Shown: in pieces, positions 18,248 to 26,343 of the stretch
Layout: each line of letters starts with the position of its first letter
Numbering within the stretch: the first letter of the stretch is position 1
From: Nitrospira sp.
GTDB lineage: Bacteria; Nitrospirota; Nitrospiria; Nitrospirales; Nitrospiraceae
Assembly (NCBI GenBank): GCA_018242685.1
Contig: JAFEBM010000037.1
Span: 1 to 35,148, forward strand
Direction of reading: 5' to 3'
Length of the DNA: 35,148 bases
The notes under the pieces: model-generated
What the model was told of the DNA's origin: nothing
Database searches by the model: none
What the model saw: the letters and a program-made list of their open reading frames with translations, nothing else
Position numbers and translations under genes: made by a program

Positions 18248-18369
18248 AAAAAGGCGTAGAGTTTATGATGCGCGGGTACACCGGCCCTGCCGAACATGAG
18301 GTAGCCAACGAGAGGTCGTCGCTCATACCGAGTCAGCGAGGTGTACCCCCGCCCAATCACCTCTCTCAT
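18244..18369 (-). CDS. Possible 41-residue peptide ORF, structured DNA
   Basis: ATG at 18369 to TGA at 18244. The peptide begins MREVIGRGYTSLTRYERRPL and ends in HHKLYAFL, a balanced, protein-like composition. The same DNA holds a 9-bp inverted repeat (GGGTACACC 18274-18282 with GGTGTACCC 18340-18348) and two inner arms, so the region could alternatively be a structured RNA. It heads the chain of short minus-strand ORFs that runs into thrH. Confidence 0.3.
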   Translation of the reverse strand: MREVIGRGYTSLTRYERRPLVGYLMFGRAGVPAHHKLYAFL

Positions 18370-18480
18370 CTGCCCCACACAAAATGATCCTCACCAATAG
18401 CCACCTTCGCTACCTTGCATCATCCGCTCAATAAACTCGGCCGATCTTGCTCCTTCCATAAAGAAGCTCGATAATGGCGC

Positions 18481-18867
18481 ATGGCACAGCCAATCGTCTT
18501 TTCCGGTCATGTCATTGGTCTCCTCAAAGAGTACATGCGGGACCTCGTTGATCAGGCCACGCAAGAACAGCATTCTCAAGAACAGTTCGGTTTTACTTCC
18601 CTGCCTTATCGTCCCGATCAAGCCTTTTCCGACCTCCTCGCCCTGCTGGACGATCGCATCGAATCCGAAGGCATCCAAGTAGGCTTACCGGAATGTTTCC
18701 TCCATGACATGTGGCCTCTCTGTAACGAAGCCGTTGAACCGATCTCTAATCACATCTGGTTAGAGGGAACCTTTGATGATCGGAGCATGACCAAAGCTCG
18801 AACCAGGGAGCTCACCTATCAGGCCTTGATCGAGTTTATCGAGTCCCGTTCACGAGAAAGAAGTTAA
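18481..18867 (+). CDS. Conserved-looking hypothetical protein
   Basis: 128 residues, acidic, with no signal peptide or membrane segment. The composition is typical of a soluble cytoplasmic protein (LLALLDDRIESEGIQVGLPE, ELTYQALIEFIESRSRE). No ribosome site is obvious before the ATG. A competing minus-strand frame (18391-18678) overlaps its 5' part but is less protein-like in the shared stretch. Function unknown; it is followed 89 bp later by the EVE-domain gene. Confidence 0.55.
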   Translation: MAQPIVFSGHVIGLLKEYMRDLVDQATQEQHSQEQFGFTSLPYRPDQAFSDLLALLDDRIESEGIQVGLPECFLHDMWPLCNEAVEPISNHIWLEGTFDDRSMTKARTRELTYQALIEFIESRSRERS

Positions 18868-18956
18868 TGCATGTTTCCTTCTCTCACCTCCTGATACGAG
18901 AACGACACGTTTAATCGAAGCCTCTCCTTGTCTGAGGTCAAAAAGAAGAGGAAGAA

Positions 18957-19421
18957 ATGGGACCCAAAGGGTATTGGTTGATGAAGTCGGAACCCTCCAC
19001 ATTCTCGATTGATGATTTGGCACGATCTCCCAACAAGACGACCGGTTGGGAAGGAGTACGCAACTATCAAGCGCGCAATTTCATGCGCAGCATGGCAATC
19101 GGCGATCAGGTGCTGTTCTACCACAGCAACGCCGATCCACCGGCGATCGTGGGTATCGCTGAGGTCGTCAAGCTCGCCTACCCTGATCCGACACAATTCG
19201 ACAAGAAGGACAAACACTACGACCCGGAAAGCAAACCATCTGCGCCCAGGTGGGACATGGTGGACATTAAGTATCTTCGGAAATTCGCTCGTGCATTGAC
19301 CTTGGACGAATTGCAGGAAGAGAGCAAGCTGAGAGGAATGGTGTTGTTGAAGAAGGGATCTCGTCTCTCAGTTCAGCCGGTTACCCCCATGGAATGGAGG
19401 CACATCATCAGCCTAGCATAA
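18957..19421 (+). CDS. EVE-domain protein
   Basis: 154 residues forming one EVE domain (PUA-like fold). Signature segments are YWLMKSEPSTFSIDDL, WEGVRNYQARNFMRSM, GDQVLFYHSN and GIAEVVKLAYPDPTQF. EVE proteins bind modified bases such as N6-methyladenine or modified cytosine in DNA or RNA; bacterial stand-alone members are poorly characterised. A GAGGAA ribosome site precedes the ATG. It converges with the peptidase gene on the other strand, 18 bp away. Confidence 0.93.
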   Translation: MGPKGYWLMKSEPSTFSIDDLARSPNKTTGWEGVRNYQARNFMRSMAIGDQVLFYHSNADPPAIVGIAEVVKLAYPDPTQFDKKDKHYDPESKPSAPRWDMVDIKYLRKFARALTLDELQEESKLRGMVLLKKGSRLSVQPVTPMEWRHIISLA

Positions 19422-19439
19422 GGTCTAGTTATTCACCGG

Positions 19440-19718
19440 TCATGTACTGGCCTTTCCATCGTCCATATGCCGATGTTGCCAGTCCAGCCAGGCGTGACCC
19501 AGTTCATGTGCGAGAATATATCGACGGCGAGTGACAGGAAGTCGCTTCCGTACGTAGATAGTCTTCGTATCATCATCCCAAATCCCATCGGCATTTGCAT
19601 CGCGCTTGTCCATTTCCGCATCAGATAACTGTCGAACCGAAATCCGGTAGCCGAACGGAAGAATAACCTGATTGGGAATGCGTAACATTTTTTTTCGCTC
19701 TCTGACCATTGTCCCCAT
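19440..19718 (-). CDS. Small HEXXH metallopeptidase-like protein
   Basis: 92 residues. YILAHELGHAWLDW (about residues 69-82) contains the zinc-binding HEXXH motif (HELGH), as in ImmA/IrrE-type and related minimal gluzincins. An acidic segment (DANADGIWDDDTKTIYV) precedes it. Alternative in-frame ATGs at 19709 and 19688 would shorten it to 89 or 82 residues. The chain ends soon after the motif, so the third zinc ligand is unclear. It may be an active peptidase or a zinc-binding fragment. The alternative frame starting at 19741 is a shadow. Confidence 0.65.
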   Translation of the reverse strand: MGTMVRERKKMLRIPNQVILPFGYRISVRQLSDAEMDKRDANADGIWDDDTKTIYVRKRLPVTRRRYILAHELGHAWLDWQHRHMDDGKAST

Positions 19719-19892
19719 CGTTCACCCCATCTTCCACCCACCGCTGACTTAGCCTACCATAACAAGGCAGGTCGAGTGTTGACCATTTTCTCACATCTTC
19801 TCAATGTCTTACGTGTTTCTTCCCGCATAAAACAGCACTAGCCACTTTCGACCGCTGTCCCTTTCGTAACAGTTCCCCCCTCGCCCAAATTT

Positions 19893-20672
19893 GTGTATGA
19901 TCGACCTATGGAACCTACCCTTGCTGAAGAATTCGCCCATGCCTATCCCGAGTCGGTTCGCCTGATTGGAGTGAAGATTAGAAACCGAGGAGAGCTCAAG
20001 AAGTTGGACTCAGCCGGCGTGCTATTGCGCACCGGTGACCCGGTCTTGATCGAGGTGGAAGGTGAAGTCACGTATGGGATCGTCTACATAGAACCCTACT
20101 CGACGCCCTTTATTCCGCCCATGCGGGCGATGAAGTCGATTTTACGAAAGCCTACTACGGAAGAAGCGGCGTTGATCGGTAGGCTTGAGCGACTCTCCAA
20201 GGAGGCTGCCACCTATTGCCGAACGAAAGCGATGGAACTTGACATCCACCTCAAGCTGGTTGAGGTCTATGGGGCCATGGATCGCCGGCAACTGACCTTT
20301 GTCTATACCGCTGATGACCGGATCGATTTTCGAGAACTGGTCCGAGACTTGGCACGCCGTTTCGGTGGCCGCATCGAAATGCGGCAAGTCGGGGTGCGCG
20401 AGGAGGCCAGACGACTTGGTGGCATCGATACCTGCGGCCTCGTACTATGCTGTGCCAGTTTTCTGACCGATGTGAAGTCCATTTCGGCCAAGCAGGCAAA
20501 AAAGCTCGAACTGTCGATCGACGATCCTCGCTTGCTGGGCGTGTGCGGAAGGCTGAAGTGCTGTCTGATGTTTGAAATGATGGACGCCCAGGGCAAGATC
20601 TCTTCACAAGCTCAACAACTTATCACCCCCACCAGGCCGGATTCCCCTTCCTCTTCAAATCTGCCCGCTTAG
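19893..20672 (+). CDS. PSP1 domain protein (RicT/YaaT family)
   Basis: 259 residues. The PSP1 domain is clear from FVYTADDRIDFRELVRDLAR, the cysteine-rich GIDTCGLVLCCASFL and LLGVCGRLKCCLMFE. The cysteines match the set that binds Fe-S clusters in Bacillus RicT (YaaT), where the protein helps RNA maturation and sporulation control. A second ATG at 19908 (MEPTLAEEF) follows closely. A TATGAT hexamer just upstream of it raises the possibility of a leaderless or very short-leader transcript. The C-terminus is Pro/Ser-rich. Confidence 0.88.
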   Translation: MYDRPMEPTLAEEFAHAYPESVRLIGVKIRNRGELKKLDSAGVLLRTGDPVLIEVEGEVTYGIVYIEPYSTPFIPPMRAMKSILRKPTTEEAALIGRLERLSKEAATYCRTKAMELDIHLKLVEVYGAMDRRQLTFVYTADDRIDFRELVRDLARRFGGRIEMRQVGVREEARRLGGIDTCGLVLCCASFLTDVKSISAKQAKKLELSIDDPRLLGVCGRLKCCLMFEMMDAQGKISSQAQQLITPTRPDSPSSSNLPA

Positions 20673-20832
20673 TCCGTACAGCGCACAACCTTTGTTGTTG
20701 TAGCACTCTTGACCTGGGAATATTCGAATCCTTTCTCAATGAGCGATCTCAAACGAACAATCGAATATGGGTGTGGTTCTCTACCTGGATGGGCTAGGTG
20801 AGGACCTCCTCAAGCCTGGGAGGTTTGTTGTG

Positions 20833-21351
20833 ATGAGAAAAGGTCTATTAGTAGTTGTGGTGATCGCTGCTGTCGGGTGTAGTGGAGTTACGCCCCAAAA
20901 GGCGATGAGCGGGGAACCGACAAGTCCAGCCGTTGGATACGACATTCATGTCCAGGCACCTCACATGATGCCGGATGGGACACCGGGTGGCCCGTTCCAC
21001 CATTACTGCAAAGGCATTTCCGACAAGATTCTTCAATGTTTGCTCTTCGCCTCGACCGATCCCAAAGCACCCTTAGTCGGGGTCGAATATTTCATCGCCA
21101 AGGACCTCACCCGAAAGCTTCCTGCCATTCAGTGGCACCGGCATTTCCATGATCATAAGGTAGAAATAGGGACAGGGCGAGTTCAAGTCCTTGATCTGCC
21201 ACCGGACCAGGCTGCTAAGGTGGCGGAAGCCGCGGCAGGGACAGACGGCGTGATCTATCAGCTGTGGCAGCATGGACAGGAATTCCCCGATGGCACGGTG
21301 AGCTTCCCCCAATCCCTCGGACACAAGTTCCCCGGGTATTCTGACAAGTAA
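20833..21351 (+). CDS. DUF1264 (OBAP-like) lipoprotein
   Basis: 172 residues from ATG 20833, with GGGAGG 9 bp upstream; an earlier in-frame ATG at 20767 lacks this. The signal ends in lipobox AVGC (Cys16). The domain matches DUF1264: GPFHHYCKGISDKILQCLLF, LVGVEYFIAKDL and a His-rich segment (WHRHFHDHKVEIGTG). Plant relatives are oil-body-associated proteins; the bacterial function is unknown. Envelope location and clustered histidines allow metal binding. The next gene encodes a cytochrome c. Confidence 0.83.
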   Translation: MRKGLLVVVVIAAVGCSGVTPQKAMSGEPTSPAVGYDIHVQAPHMMPDGTPGGPFHHYCKGISDKILQCLLFASTDPKAPLVGVEYFIAKDLTRKLPAIQWHRHFHDHKVEIGTGRVQVLDLPPDQAAKVAEAAAGTDGVIYQLWQHGQEFPDGTVSFPQSLGHKFPGYSDK

Positions 21352-21373
21352 GCTAAGGTCAGAACATTGGACA

Positions 21374-21402
21374 AATCCTCACTGGATACACCGGTGAGGA
21401 TT
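21374..21402 (+). terminator. Strong stem-loop between DUF1264 gene and cytochrome c
   Basis: AATCCTCACTGG (21374-21385) pairs with CCGGTGAGGATT (21391-21402): a 12-bp stem with one G-U pair and a 5-nt loop (ATACA). It begins 23 bp after the DUF1264 stop. No U-tract follows, so it may be a terminator aided by Rho or a processing site. Confidence 0.5.
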
Positions 21403-21436
21403 GCGGCCATAGTTCACGAGACCGCGTGAGCCCGAC

Positions 21437-21934
21437 ATGCGAGGAGGCAGAGTGTTTCTGTTTCTAACCATATCGCTAATCGCGGCAGCACTGTTCGCCT
21501 CGTCGACGGTCTCTGTGTTGGGAGCCGATGAAGCGGTCCTCAAACCACGAGTCCCCGTTGATCAACTTCACGAAGCGGAAACGTGGAAGAACCCGCTTCC
21601 CGCTACTGAAGCAACGATTGAAAAGGGAAAGCAGCTCTTTCTGGGGAAAGCGTTTTGTGCGACCTGCCATGGGAGAAACGGCAAGGGATTGGGAGGTGAT
21701 ATTGAACCGGGCACGCTCAAAGGTCCCTTGCCGCGCGATTTCACCGACCAAGAATGGCAAGCCGCTCGGACTGACGGTGAACTCCTCTGGATCTTGAAGA
21801 ACGGCAGCAAAGGCACAGCGATGGCACCGTTTATTCCGCTCATACTGACTGAAGAAGAAGCCTGGCAGGTCTTGCTCTACGTCCGATCATTCGGCCAGAA
21901 CCGGGACAAGCCACAAAGAGAGGGGCAACCGTAA
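21437..21934 (+). CDS. Periplasmic monohaem cytochrome c
   Basis: 165 residues. Signal peptide at about 1-30 (ending VLGA). One haem-binding motif CATCH (Cys74, Cys77, His78). The likely axial ligand is Met129 in GTAMAPF, followed by the class I C-terminal helix EEEAWQVLLYVRSFG. It probably shuttles electrons in the periplasm; partners cannot be named from sequence. It follows the DUF1264 lipoprotein after a stem-loop and converges with the yihY-type gene. Confidence 0.92.
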   Translation: MRGGRVFLFLTISLIAAALFASSTVSVLGADEAVLKPRVPVDQLHEAETWKNPLPATEATIEKGKQLFLGKAFCATCHGRNGKGLGGDIEPGTLKGPLPRDFTDQEWQAARTDGELLWILKNGSKGTAMAPFIPLILTEEEAWQVLLYVRSFGQNRDKPQREGQP

Positions 21935-21955
21935 AGACAACCAGAGTTCGGCGGA

Positions 21956-23281
21956 TCAGGACGGCGGGTGGTCTTGTAAAAGCGATTGCACGGTCTCACC
22001 CACCAGCGCCCGTTCCACCGCTTTATCTCGACGGTGCAAGAGAGCAGCAACCGGATCGCTGGTATCGAGATGGGGCAGTATCCACGGCGGAGTTCCATTG
22101 CGAACCGAATCCAGAACTTCTTTTACAAAGATCAAGTCCGGCGACTTGATCAGGCTCACCCCTTCCGGTTCCTGAAGGCGGCCCACAAACCCGTTTTCGA
22201 CGAGACGGTCCACTTCTTCTTCCACCAGAGACAAAGGCATGCTCAGTTCGCTCGCCAGTTCCGGCAACTTTAATGGACGATCGCCCTTGAGGTAGTGATG
22301 CCCCAACACTCGCAATACTTTGAGAGCCAGTTGCTCCCGAAACACGTAGGTGCCCTGCTCCCACAACAGGCGCGACAAATAGGCCGTGGGATATTGGTGA
22401 AAAAATGAGAACTGCGCCCCGATCAGCACAATCATCCATCCGGTGTAGAGCCACAGCAGGAACAGCATGAGCACGGCAAAACTCGAATAGATGGCGCTGT
22501 AATTGGCGGAGGCCGCCACGAATTTGGCAAACGCCTCTCCGACAATGATCCAGAGGATCGCCGCCGACACACCACCAACGACTGCCGAGCGCACGTGGAC
22601 GTAGGTATTGGGAATCATCTTATAGAAGAACGTGAACACGGCACAGAGCATCAAGAAGGGAACCATTTCGCCGCTCCACACCAGCAACGTCCCAAACGGC
22701 TCCAATTCTATGAGATGCTGGACCAGAGTGTTGCTTTGGAGGGAGGCCAGCAAGCCGAACGCGCTAAAGATCAGGACCGGCCCCACGAGGACCGCGCTCA
22801 AATAGTCGGCAAACTTCCGGTTCCAAGTCCGTCCCTGCTTGACCTGCCAAATCGCGTTCAAGGCCTGCTCCATCTTGTCGATCAACGAATAGGCCGTATA
22901 GAACAGGCCGGCGATGCCGGCGACCCCCAGCACGCCGATCTTGATATTGTCCACGAAACCAATGATGGTGGCGGTGATCTCCTTGCCTTTTGGGCCCAAC
23001 GGATCCAGGGCCTGGGCCAAGAACGGTTCGATCACGTGATGGACACCGAACCCTTTCAGGACCGAGAACATCACGGCGAGAAACGGCACCAACGACAGCA
23101 ACGTCGTGTAGACCAGCCCGGCGGCCCGCGCATCGAGCAGCCGATGGCGGAACTCCATGCCCACGGCGGTAGCCAGCCGAAGCGCCTGAGTACCCAACCG
23201 CTGGAACAATGACATGGTCGTCAGATCTCCGGTCCAGAGATCCTGCTTCGCAAACTGGGAAATGCGTGTGGAACGGCTCAT
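21956..23281 (-). CDS. YihY/BrkB-type inner-membrane protein with C-terminal winged helix
   Basis: 441 residues from ATG 23281, which has an AGGGAGAG/GCAGGACC ribosome site; an ATG at 23326 would add 15 residues. About six membrane segments cover residues 50-300, with the family motifs AAGLVYTTLLSLVPFLAV, GLFYTAYSLIDKMEQALN and LFLLWLYTGWMIVLIGA. The 120-residue C-terminal part (LPELASELSMPLSLVEEEVD) looks like a winged-helix domain. The family was once called ribonuclease BN in error; its role is unknown. Confidence 0.9.
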   Translation of the reverse strand: MSRSTRISQFAKQDLWTGDLTTMSLFQRLGTQALRLATAVGMEFRHRLLDARAAGLVYTTLLSLVPFLAVMFSVLKGFGVHHVIEPFLAQALDPLGPKGKEITATIIGFVDNIKIGVLGVAGIAGLFYTAYSLIDKMEQALNAIWQVKQGRTWNRKFADYLSAVLVGPVLIFSAFGLLASLQSNTLVQHLIELEPFGTLLVWSGEMVPFLMLCAVFTFFYKMIPNTYVHVRSAVVGGVSAAILWIIVGEAFAKFVAASANYSAIYSSFAVLMLFLLWLYTGWMIVLIGAQFSFFHQYPTAYLSRLLWEQGTYVFREQLALKVLRVLGHHYLKGDRPLKLPELASELSMPLSLVEEEVDRLVENGFVGRLQEPEGVSLIKSPDLIFVKEVLDSVRNGTPPWILPHLDTSDPVAALLHRRDKAVERALVGETVQSLLQDHPPS

Positions 23282-23530
23282 GGTCCTGCTCTCCCTAAGC
23301 AGGGTGTTTACAGCTTTTCGGTACAACAGGGACGGTGGAGAACTGCTACTGAGATTGTCAGAATACCATCCCGGGATGCTTTTCCCAAGGGGCTACCAGG
23401 CCGTACCGCGATTGAGGTAGTTGTTAGTGGAGGCGACATTGCTGTACCTGAAGTTTGGTAGAAGGTGCGTGGAAAATCCTGATAATTAACCAAACAATCC
23501 ACTGTAGCCAAAGTCAGTTGATATTGATTT
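23282..23530. other. Intergenic region, nothing recognised
   Basis: Left part of the 367-bp divergent spacer between the yihY-type and PilZ genes. It must hold the promoter of the minus-strand gene, but no ORF, RNA or clear promoter consensus was seen. The iterons to its right are listed separately. Confidence 0.5.
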
Positions 23531-23569
23531 TGTACTCCCCTAATGTACTGCTCAAATGTACTGCTCACC
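23531..23569. repeat. Three 13-bp direct repeats (TGTACT iterons)
   Basis: Three units start with TGTACT at 23531, 23544 and 23557, each exactly 13 bp apart. The last two are part of a perfect tandem copy of AATGTACTGCTCA (23542-23554 and 23555-23567). They lie about 80-115 bp before the PilZ gene. They may be a regulator-binding array or replication-slippage product. Confidence 0.7.
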
Positions 23570-23648
23570 AAATTCAGGAGAGTCGGCGGGTCGTGGATAT
23601 CAAGGATTGAGGTCGCGCGAGAAGCACAAGGTGGGGAGTCGATCGGTC

Positions 23649-24584
23649 ATGGACATGAAGATGGAGGATCAGCGCGCGACACCTCGCTGCCAGGTGCAAT
23701 TTCGCACCACGGTGTCAGACCCTACCCAGCCCGATGGAACAGGCCTCCTGCTCGATCTCTCACGGGGCGGGTGCCGATTGGAAAGCCCGTTCCTCTTTTT
23801 GCCGGGCCTCTCGTTGGAACTGCAGATCTATGTGCCCGGTTTGGAGTGGCCGCTGATGATTGATGGGGCTGATGTGCAGTGGGTGAGTGAGCAAACCGCC
23901 GGGCTGGCTTTTGTTCGAATCAGAGAGGCTGAGCAACAGCGACTTGACGAAGTGCTGACCGCTCGACTCGCCGGGAAGTCGGAGGACGGCGACACAGAGC
24001 AATTCGAAGCGGCGCCGTTTGAGTTCCAAGAACTTGAACAGGTACTCTCGAAAGACCCGCAACTCGCCATCAACAAGGGACTGTCGTGGTTCGCTCAAGA
24101 CCGTGAGCAATTCCAGTTTCGAGGGGGGAGCCTGCTCAACAGAGCGCTTCCCAATTGCTCGCCGGAATTCGCTGCCGCGCTTGCCGACTTAGTCAAAGCC
24201 GGCGGCGATATGGAGACAGATTTCTCCCTGGCGCTTCTCCAGAACTATCCTGGTGAGACATCCACCTACATCGTCTTGAAAGAGATTGTGTCGCGATTTC
24301 CACATGACGATCGCAAAATAAGCGGAGTCCGAATCAGCATCGACAGCACCGGTGTGGTCTCTGGTGCATTCGGCCTTGCGGATGCATGGCAGGTCAAGCA
24401 GGAATCGCTGAGGCCCTGGCTGATAGATGAACGGCAGGCGGTCAAAGCGTTCGCCGAGCAGCATATTGCAGAACTCGACCGAATGATTGCAGCAGAGCGG
24501 CACCGTGTGGAGGCCGAACGGGCAATGCGAAACAGGAGCAATGACGACACCGAGCCAGGTGCTTACAGGGCGAAACCCTTCTGA
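23649..24584 (+). CDS. PilZ-domain protein
   Basis: 311 residues from ATG 23649, chosen for the GGGGAG ribosome site. The PilZ domain (about 5-110) has both c-di-GMP-binding elements: RATPR (RxxxR) and DLSRGG (D/NxSxxG), and it continues to LAFVRIREAEQQ. The remaining 200 residues contain no domain I recognise; they are mixed helical, ending in a Glu/Arg-rich coiled-coil-like tail (HIAELDRMIAAERHRVEAER). Likely a cytoplasmic c-di-GMP effector whose C-terminal part provides the output. Confidence 0.85.
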   Translation: MDMKMEDQRATPRCQVQFRTTVSDPTQPDGTGLLLDLSRGGCRLESPFLFLPGLSLELQIYVPGLEWPLMIDGADVQWVSEQTAGLAFVRIREAEQQRLDEVLTARLAGKSEDGDTEQFEAAPFEFQELEQVLSKDPQLAINKGLSWFAQDREQFQFRGGSLLNRALPNCSPEFAAALADLVKAGGDMETDFSLALLQNYPGETSTYIVLKEIVSRFPHDDRKISGVRISIDSTGVVSGAFGLADAWQVKQESLRPWLIDERQAVKAFAEQHIAELDRMIAAERHRVEAERAMRNRSNDDTEPGAYRAKPF

Positions 24585-24704
24585 TCGAGGAGCGGATCAG
24601 GACGTAGATTCCCCCTCCCTACCAGGCGGGGACCTCTCGCGTGTTTAGACAATCAAGCCGCTCCCACCGTCCCTCCAATCATCCGCTCATCCATAGCAAG
24701 AGCG

Positions 24705-26343
24705 TCCCCAGTTCAGTTTGATACGCGGGACCTCGTGTGATACGGTGCGTCCCCTGATGCCGGACTCGGTTTCGCCCTTCACGCTTATCGATGTGCCCGG
24801 CGGCGCGCCGCTGTTCGGCCATCTTGGTGAATTCAAGAAGCGCCCGTTGGAGACGATGTCAAGGTGGTGGCGGCGGTATGGTGATGCGCTGCGCTTTCGG
24901 CTTGGTCCGAAGACTCTCCACCTCTTCAGTCATCCCGATCTCGCCGAAGAGATTCTGGTCCAGCAAGCCGACCGCTTTGTGAAAGTGTACGACCCTCAGC
25001 GGCCAACTGGCCTCTCGCTGGTTTTGGGTAATGGATTAGTGACCAGTTCAGGCGAGGTCTGGAAACGCCATCGGCGCATTATCCAGCCGATTTTTCACCG
25101 CTCTCGGATGGCCGCAATGGCCGATCGGATGGCTCAGGTGGGGGAACAACGGATTGCCGGTTGGGTAGACCACGAAGGGCAGTCGGTCGATATCGCCACC
25201 GAAATGATGCAGCTGGCCCTCGAAGTGATTTCCCAAACGATGTTCACCACCAGCATGGCACAACATATCGAACACATTAGCCGTGCGCTGCGCGTGAGTC
25301 TGAAGTACGCGTTCGACTCGTTTCACAACCCACTGCGCCTACCCATGTGGGTACCGACTCACCGCAACCGTGAATTTCGTTCCGTCATGCAATTCATGGA
25401 TGGGCTGATCTATGGACTGCTTGCCGAGCGGCGTCAAAGCGGAGCGCAGCATGGGGATCTCCTCGATCTCCTGCTCCAGGCTCGCGATGAGGAAACCGGG
25501 ATAGGACTGAGCGATCAAGAGCTGCGCGACGAGGCCCTGACAATCTTTGCGGCGGGACACGAGACGACCGCGAACGCGCTCGACTGGACCTGGTACCTCC
25601 TCGCAAGCCATCCGGAGGCGAAGGCACGATTTCATGAGGAAGTGGACCGGGTTCTCCAAGGAAGAACGCCAAACGCAGACGATCTTCAGCACCTCCCGTA
25701 TACGCGGGCCATATTCGATGAATCGCTCCGTCTGTATCCGCCCGCACCAGCCGTACAGCGCAAGGCAGCGACCAACGTCACAGTCGGCGGCTTACCATTG
25801 CCGGCCGGTGCGCTCGTCCTAGTCGGCACACACAATTTACACAGGCACCCAGCCTTTTGGCCAAACTCCGACCAATTTCTACCGGAGCGATGGCTCAACA
25901 GCGAGCGGCCGGCTGCCAGATGTGCCTACCTTCCGTTCGGCGCAGGACCACGCGCCTGTGTAGGAATCCACTTCGCGTCGGTGGAAGGACCGCTCCTACT
26001 GGCCCTGATCGGTCGTCGCTACGATCTGGAACTGGCACAAGAGACTGTCGAGTCAGAACTCATGGTGACCTTGCGGCCGAAAGGTGGCATCCGCATGATC
26101 CTCAACCCACGGAAGGTGCCTGTCGAATCGAACGCCTAGAGCCACTTACAACGCCCTTAGCGTATCTCACGAGTCTGAAGTCTGAGGGCTACCCGGCCTG
26201 TTTATCCGTCCACGAACACCACAATGAGACCATGAAAAGCGGATTTCTGGATTTCATCGCTCCATCGGTCTCACTCACCATCGGCAAGGGTTATCCCCAG
26301 TTCATTTGATGCCTTTAACCTAGTTTGATGCAGTCCATCTCTC
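24705..26343 (+). repeat. Tandem gene duplication unit (P450), first copy with flanks
   Basis: Start codons of the two P450 genes are 1587 bp apart. TCCCCAGTTCA occurs at 24705-24715 and again at 26294-26304 (offset 1589), and the bases after each stop (TAGAGCCA..TTACA) also match. The duplication therefore included upstream and downstream flanks. Flank similarity is weaker than in the coding part. Confidence 0.75.
24757..26139 (+). CDS. Cytochrome P450, copy 1
   Basis: 460 residues from ATG 24757, equal in length to copy 2 and aligned with its start; an upstream TTG at 24718 would add 13 residues. Full P450 set: I-helix AAGHETTANAL with Glu269/Thr270, K-helix ESLRLYPP, haem loop PFGAGPRACVG with ligand Cys401. 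It is a soluble monooxygenase using an external redox partner; no ferredoxin or reductase is adjacent. The substrate is unknown. It is about 80-85 % identical by eye to the next gene, 204 bp downstream. Confidence 0.96.
   Translation: MPDSVSPFTLIDVPGGAPLFGHLGEFKKRPLETMSRWWRRYGDALRFRLGPKTLHLFSHPDLAEEILVQQADRFVKVYDPQRPTGLSLVLGNGLVTSSGEVWKRHRRIIQPIFHRSRMAAMADRMAQVGEQRIAGWVDHEGQSVDIATEMMQLALEVISQTMFTTSMAQHIEHISRALRVSLKYAFDSFHNPLRLPMWVPTHRNREFRSVMQFMDGLIYGLLAERRQSGAQHGDLLDLLLQARDEETGIGLSDQELRDEALTIFAAGHETTANALDWTWYLLASHPEAKARFHEEVDRVLQGRTPNADDLQHLPYTRAIFDESLRLYPPAPAVQRKAATNVTVGGLPLPAGALVLVGTHNLHRHPAFWPNSDQFLPERWLNSERPAARCAYLPFGAGPRACVGIHFASVEGPLLLALIGRRYDLELAQETVESELMVTLRPKGGIRMILNPRKVPVESNA

Noticed and set aside
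18255..18360. Resemblance of GCCGAACATGAGG to 5S rRNA
   Set aside because: Only a short coincidence; length and the rest of the fold do not fit 5S rRNA.
18391..18678. Minus-strand 95-codon frame overlapping the start of the 128-residue hypothetical gene
   Set aside because: It overlaps the plus-strand frame for most of its length and has no ribosome site; only its last ~22 codons look protein-like. Its competitor is longer and better balanced.
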